Source: Roseburia sp.
Lineage (GTDB): Bacteria; Bacillota; Clostridia; Lachnospirales; Lachnospiraceae
Direction: 5' to 3'
Length of the DNA: 64,000 nucleotides
Assembly (NCBI GenBank): GCA_003483745.1
Contig: DMYD01000042.1
Span: forward strand, 195,172-259,171
Under the pieces are notes generated by a model. It made no database searches and was not told the origin of the DNA. It worked only from the letters and a program-made list of their open reading frames with translations. The first letter of the stretch is position 1, and every line of letters begins with the position of its first letter. Both the position numbers and the translations under genes were made by a program. Positions 61,612-64,000 of the stretch are shown here, one piece after another.

Positions 61612-63244
61612 TCAGATCAAACTGCCGGTGACACATACAGCAGCACAATTAGAACAAAAGATCCGGAAAATATTAAAATTTACTGCAGATACGCCTTTGA
61701 AATATCAGATTATCAAAAAATCTATTGATGCAAGAAAAAAGCCGGATCTGTTTTATGTATATTCTGTGGATGTTGAAACAGCAAACGAACAGAAAATCTT
61801 AAAAAAAGTTAACGATAATAATGTTATGTTAACCAATAAGAAAAAATATATCCTTCCGGAAATAAAATCTCCTTCCGCTGTCCCTGTGATTGCGGGAGCA
61901 GGTCCTGCCGGATTGTTCTGTGCCTATGCATTAATGTTAGAAGGATTTCATCCGATTGTGGCAGAGCGCGGAAAAAAAGTCGAGGAGCGGACTGCAGACG
62001 TACAGAAATTCTGGGAAACCGGCATCTTAGACACAGCTTCTAACGTTCAGTTCGGAGAAGGCGGTGCAGGAACTTTTTCTGACGGAAAATTAAACACATT
62101 AGTCAAAGATCCTGTCGGTAGAAACCGTTTTGTTCTGGAAACATTTGTAAAGTTTGGTGCACCCGAACATATTTTATATGAAAACAAACCACATATCGGT
62201 ACAGATATTCTTGCGGACGTGATAAGACGGATGCGCACTTTTATGACAGAAAACGGCGTGGAATTTTTATTTGAGACATGTGTTACCGGATTTTCTGTTG
62301 CCGCAAACGGCAGCTTACAATCTGTTGAATTAAATCACGACAGACAGATTGATGCAGATTATCTGATTCTTGCGATTGGACACAGTGCAAGGGATACATT
62401 TTCACTGTTGCAGGAAAAAGGACTGCATATGCAGGCAAAATCCTTCGCGGTCGGATTTCGCGTGGAGCATCCGCAAAGTGAGATCAATCTGACGCAGTAT
62501 GGAAAATTATATGCGGACAAGCTTCCAGCCGCACCTTATAAAGTGACTGCAAATCTTTCCTCCGGCCGCGGTGTGTACTCTTTTTGCATGTGTCCGGGTG
62601 GTTATGTCGTAAATGCTTCCTCCGAAAAACACCATCTTGCAGTCAATGGCATGAGTTATTCGGACCGTGGTGGCAGCAACGCAAACAGTGCGATCATTGT
62701 CTCTGTCACACCGGAAGATTTTAAGGCAGATGCAATACGCCATGGTGAGCAGCCGCAGGATCCGGGTGGTACAGAAGATGCATTATCCGGTGTTCGCTTT
62801 CAGGAACATTTAGAAGAACGAGCCTGGCAGATTGGAAATGGAAAAATTCCACAACAGTTGTTTGGTGACTATTGCAAAAACCGTGCTTCCGTTTCCTATG
62901 GTGCGTTTTTAAGTACCACAAAAGGAGCCGCGGTACTTGGCAATTTAAGAGGACTTCTGCCGGAAGAATTAGAGGAGTCGTTTATAGAGGGAATGCATCA
63001 TTTTTCCCATGCAATCCCGAAATTCGACCGTGATGATGCGATTCTTTCAGGCGTTGAGAGCCGTACATCTTCACCGGTGCGTATCGTTCGTGATGAATCT
63101 TTTCAGTCGAATATCCGCGGTATTTACCCATGCGGGGAAGGTGCAGGATATGCAGGAGGGATCATGTCTGCGGCCATGGATGGATTAAAAGTTGCCGAAG
63201 CAATTGGCAGACACATGATTTCGTATGAAACAAATAATTCATAA
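61598..63244 (+). CDS. Uncharacterised FAD-dependent dehydrogenase (COG2509 type)
   Basis: 548 residues. After a N-terminal domain of about 95 residues (IRINQIKLPVTHTAAQLEQK) comes the FAD motif GAGPAGL at about 101-107, then GEGGAGTFSDGKLNT, and the C-terminal GIYPCGEGAGYAGGI. The family is conserved in anaerobic Firmicutes and its substrate is unknown. ATG 61598 follows ACGAGG; the longer frame lies in the upstream gene. Confidence 0.92.
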   Translation: MIRINQIKLPVTHTAAQLEQKIRKILKFTADTPLKYQIIKKSIDARKKPDLFYVYSVDVETANEQKILKKVNDNNVMLTNKKKYILPEIKSPSAVPVIAGAGPAGLFCAYALMLEGFHPIVAERGKKVEERTADVQKFWETGILDTASNVQFGEGGAGTFSDGKLNTLVKDPVGRNRFVLETFVKFGAPEHILYENKPHIGTDILADVIRRMRTFMTENGVEFLFETCVTGFSVAANGSLQSVELNHDRQIDADYLILAIGHSARDTFSLLQEKGLHMQAKSFAVGFRVEHPQSEINLTQYGKLYADKLPAAPYKVTANLSSGRGVYSFCMCPGGYVVNASSEKHHLAVNGMSYSDRGGSNANSAIIVSVTPEDFKADAIRHGEQPQDPGGTEDALSGVRFQEHLEERAWQIGNGKIPQQLFGDYCKNRASVSYGAFLSTTKGAAVLGNLRGLLPEELEESFIEGMHHFSHAIPKFDRDDAILSGVESRTSSPVRIVRDESFQSNIRGIYPCGEGAGYAGGIMSAAMDGLKVAEAIGRHMISYETNNS

Positions 63245-63278
63245 AGATTTGATAAACAAAGAAACAGAGGTTAAAAAC

Positions 63279-64000
63279 GTGGCAGAATATACACCTATGA
63301 TGCAGCAATATTTAAAAACAAAAGAAGAATATAAAGATTGCATTTTGTTTTACAGACTTGGCGATTTTTATGAGATGTTTTTTGATGATGCGATCGTTGT
63401 ATCGAAAGAACTTGAGTTAACACTGACCGGCAAAAGCTGTGGCACCGAGGAGAGGGCACCGATGTGTGGTGTTCCCTATCATGCAGTGGAAGGTTACTTA
63501 AATAAACTGGTTGCAAACGGTCATAAAGTTGCAATCTGTGAGCAGGTCGAAGATCCAAAGCTTGCAAAAGGACTTGTAAAACGTGAGGTGATCCGCATTG
63601 TCACACCTGGAACGAATACAGACATGCAGGCTTTAGATGAGTCTAAAAATAATTACATCATGTGTATCGTATACCTTGCAGATAAATATGGTATTTCGTT
63701 AGCGGATATTTCAACCGGAGATTATTTCGTCACCGAGGTAGATTCCGAACGGAAACTCATTGACGAGATCAACAAATTTGCGCCATCCGAAATCATCTGC
63801 AATGAGAGTTTTTATATGAGTGGCGTAGATCTTTCTGATATGAAACATCGTCTCGGCATTGCGGTATATTCTTTAGAAGCCTGGTATTTCAGTGATGAGA
63901 CGGCAGAAAATACACTGAAAGAACATTTTAAAGTGCAGAGCCTTGAGGGGTTAGGACTTTTTGATTTTGCATGCGGTACGATTGCGGCCGGAGCATTGCT
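63279..64000 (+). CDS. mutS: DNA mismatch repair protein MutS, N-terminal part
   Basis: 240 codons of MutS before the window edge. The mismatch-recognition motif is FYRLGDFYEMF with Phe30 and Glu32; CGVPYHAVEGYLNKLVANG and AICEQVEDP follow as in MutS domain I. Start is GTG 63279 with AGAGG 8 bases upstream. The family is about 850-900 residues, so about a quarter is present. The two FAD proteins are 34 bp upstream. Confidence 0.97.
   Translation, partial: MAEYTPMMQQYLKTKEEYKDCILFYRLGDFYEMFFDDAIVVSKELELTLTGKSCGTEERAPMCGVPYHAVEGYLNKLVANGHKVAICEQVEDPKLAKGLVKREVIRIVTPGTNTDMQALDESKNNYIMCIVYLADKYGISLADISTGDYFVTEVDSERKLIDEINKFAPSEIICNESFYMSGVDLSDMKHRLGIAVYSLEAWYFSDETAENTLKEHFKVQSLEGLGLFDFACGTIAAGAL

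Overview
The window looks like chromosomal core DNA of a Gram-positive, low-to-mid GC, anaerobic member of the Lachnospiraceae, most like Roseburia or a close relative. This is an inference from gene content and order: ATP-type PEP carboxykinase, a Re-citrate-synthase-like enzyme beside NADP isocitrate dehydrogenase, Rex, formate-tetrahydrofolate ligase, T-box control, sporulation genes (YqfC/YqfD, SpoIID-like, SpoVB-like, BofC-like) and GGAGG ribosome binding sites. There is no prophage, insertion sequence, CRISPR array, rRNA or tRNA gene. Both ends cut genes (pckA on the left, mutS on the right).

Layout. 1-5.8 kb: the 3' part of pckA, a HAD-nucleotidase/guanylate-kinase-like fusion, a 6S-like RNA with a consensus promoter followed by a degenerate 17-22 bp repeat array, then a SpoIID-domain protein and a YihY/BrkB membrane protein. 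5.8-11.2 kb: a phenylalanine T-box and pheST, queA, and a PilZ protein. 11.3-15 kb: on the minus strand, a large beta-helix lipoprotein and tyrA. 15-20 kb: an EF-G paralogue with an altered G4 motif, a secreted InlB-repeat protein, two small helical proteins, and a Cys/Gly-rich small protein with a SigK-like promoter. 20.3-25.6 kb: a citrate/2-oxoglutarate operon (Re-citrate-synthase-like enzyme, GntR/FCD regulator, icd, ABC-F ATPase) with a perfect 18 bp palindrome just after the promoter. 25.6-30.4 kb: rex, nnrE-nnrD, alr, a mazF without a neighbouring antitoxin, and a yebC-family gene. 30.5-39.5 kb: glgA, a tepA-like gene, uppP, ftsK/spoIIIE, fhs and a zinc-ribbon/TPR/chitobiase-domain protein. 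39.5-47.9 kb: xpt and a membrane protein (minus), rlmH, a GH43 glycosidase, a frameshifted proline-type symporter (minus), a fluoride riboswitch controlling a CLC-type channel, nth and a CAP-domain protein. 48.1-53.7 kb: a three-subunit molybdenum hydroxylase with a MocA-like nucleotidyltransferase and a pyrimidine-nucleoside phosphorylase. 53.7-64 kb: yqfC-yqfD-phoH, a PgpH-like protein that has lost its HD catalytic residues, ybeY, a SpoVB/MurJ-like flippase, a BofC-like protein, two FAD oxidoreductases and the start of mutS.

How the parts work together. Several transcription units have a clear control element: Phe-tRNA sensing for pheST, fluoride sensing for the CLC channel, a probable FCD-GntR operator for the citrate branch that feeds glutamate synthesis, and a SigE-like promoter for yqfC. 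The best candidates for something undescribed are the repeat array behind the 6S-like RNA, the nucleotidase/guanylate-kinase fusion, the catalytically dead PgpH-like protein, the Cys/Gly-rich protein with its SigK-like promoter, the structured element between the fluoride riboswitch and its channel gene, and the mocA-like frame without a usual start codon. I saw no multi-gene defence or biosynthetic system that is clearly new.
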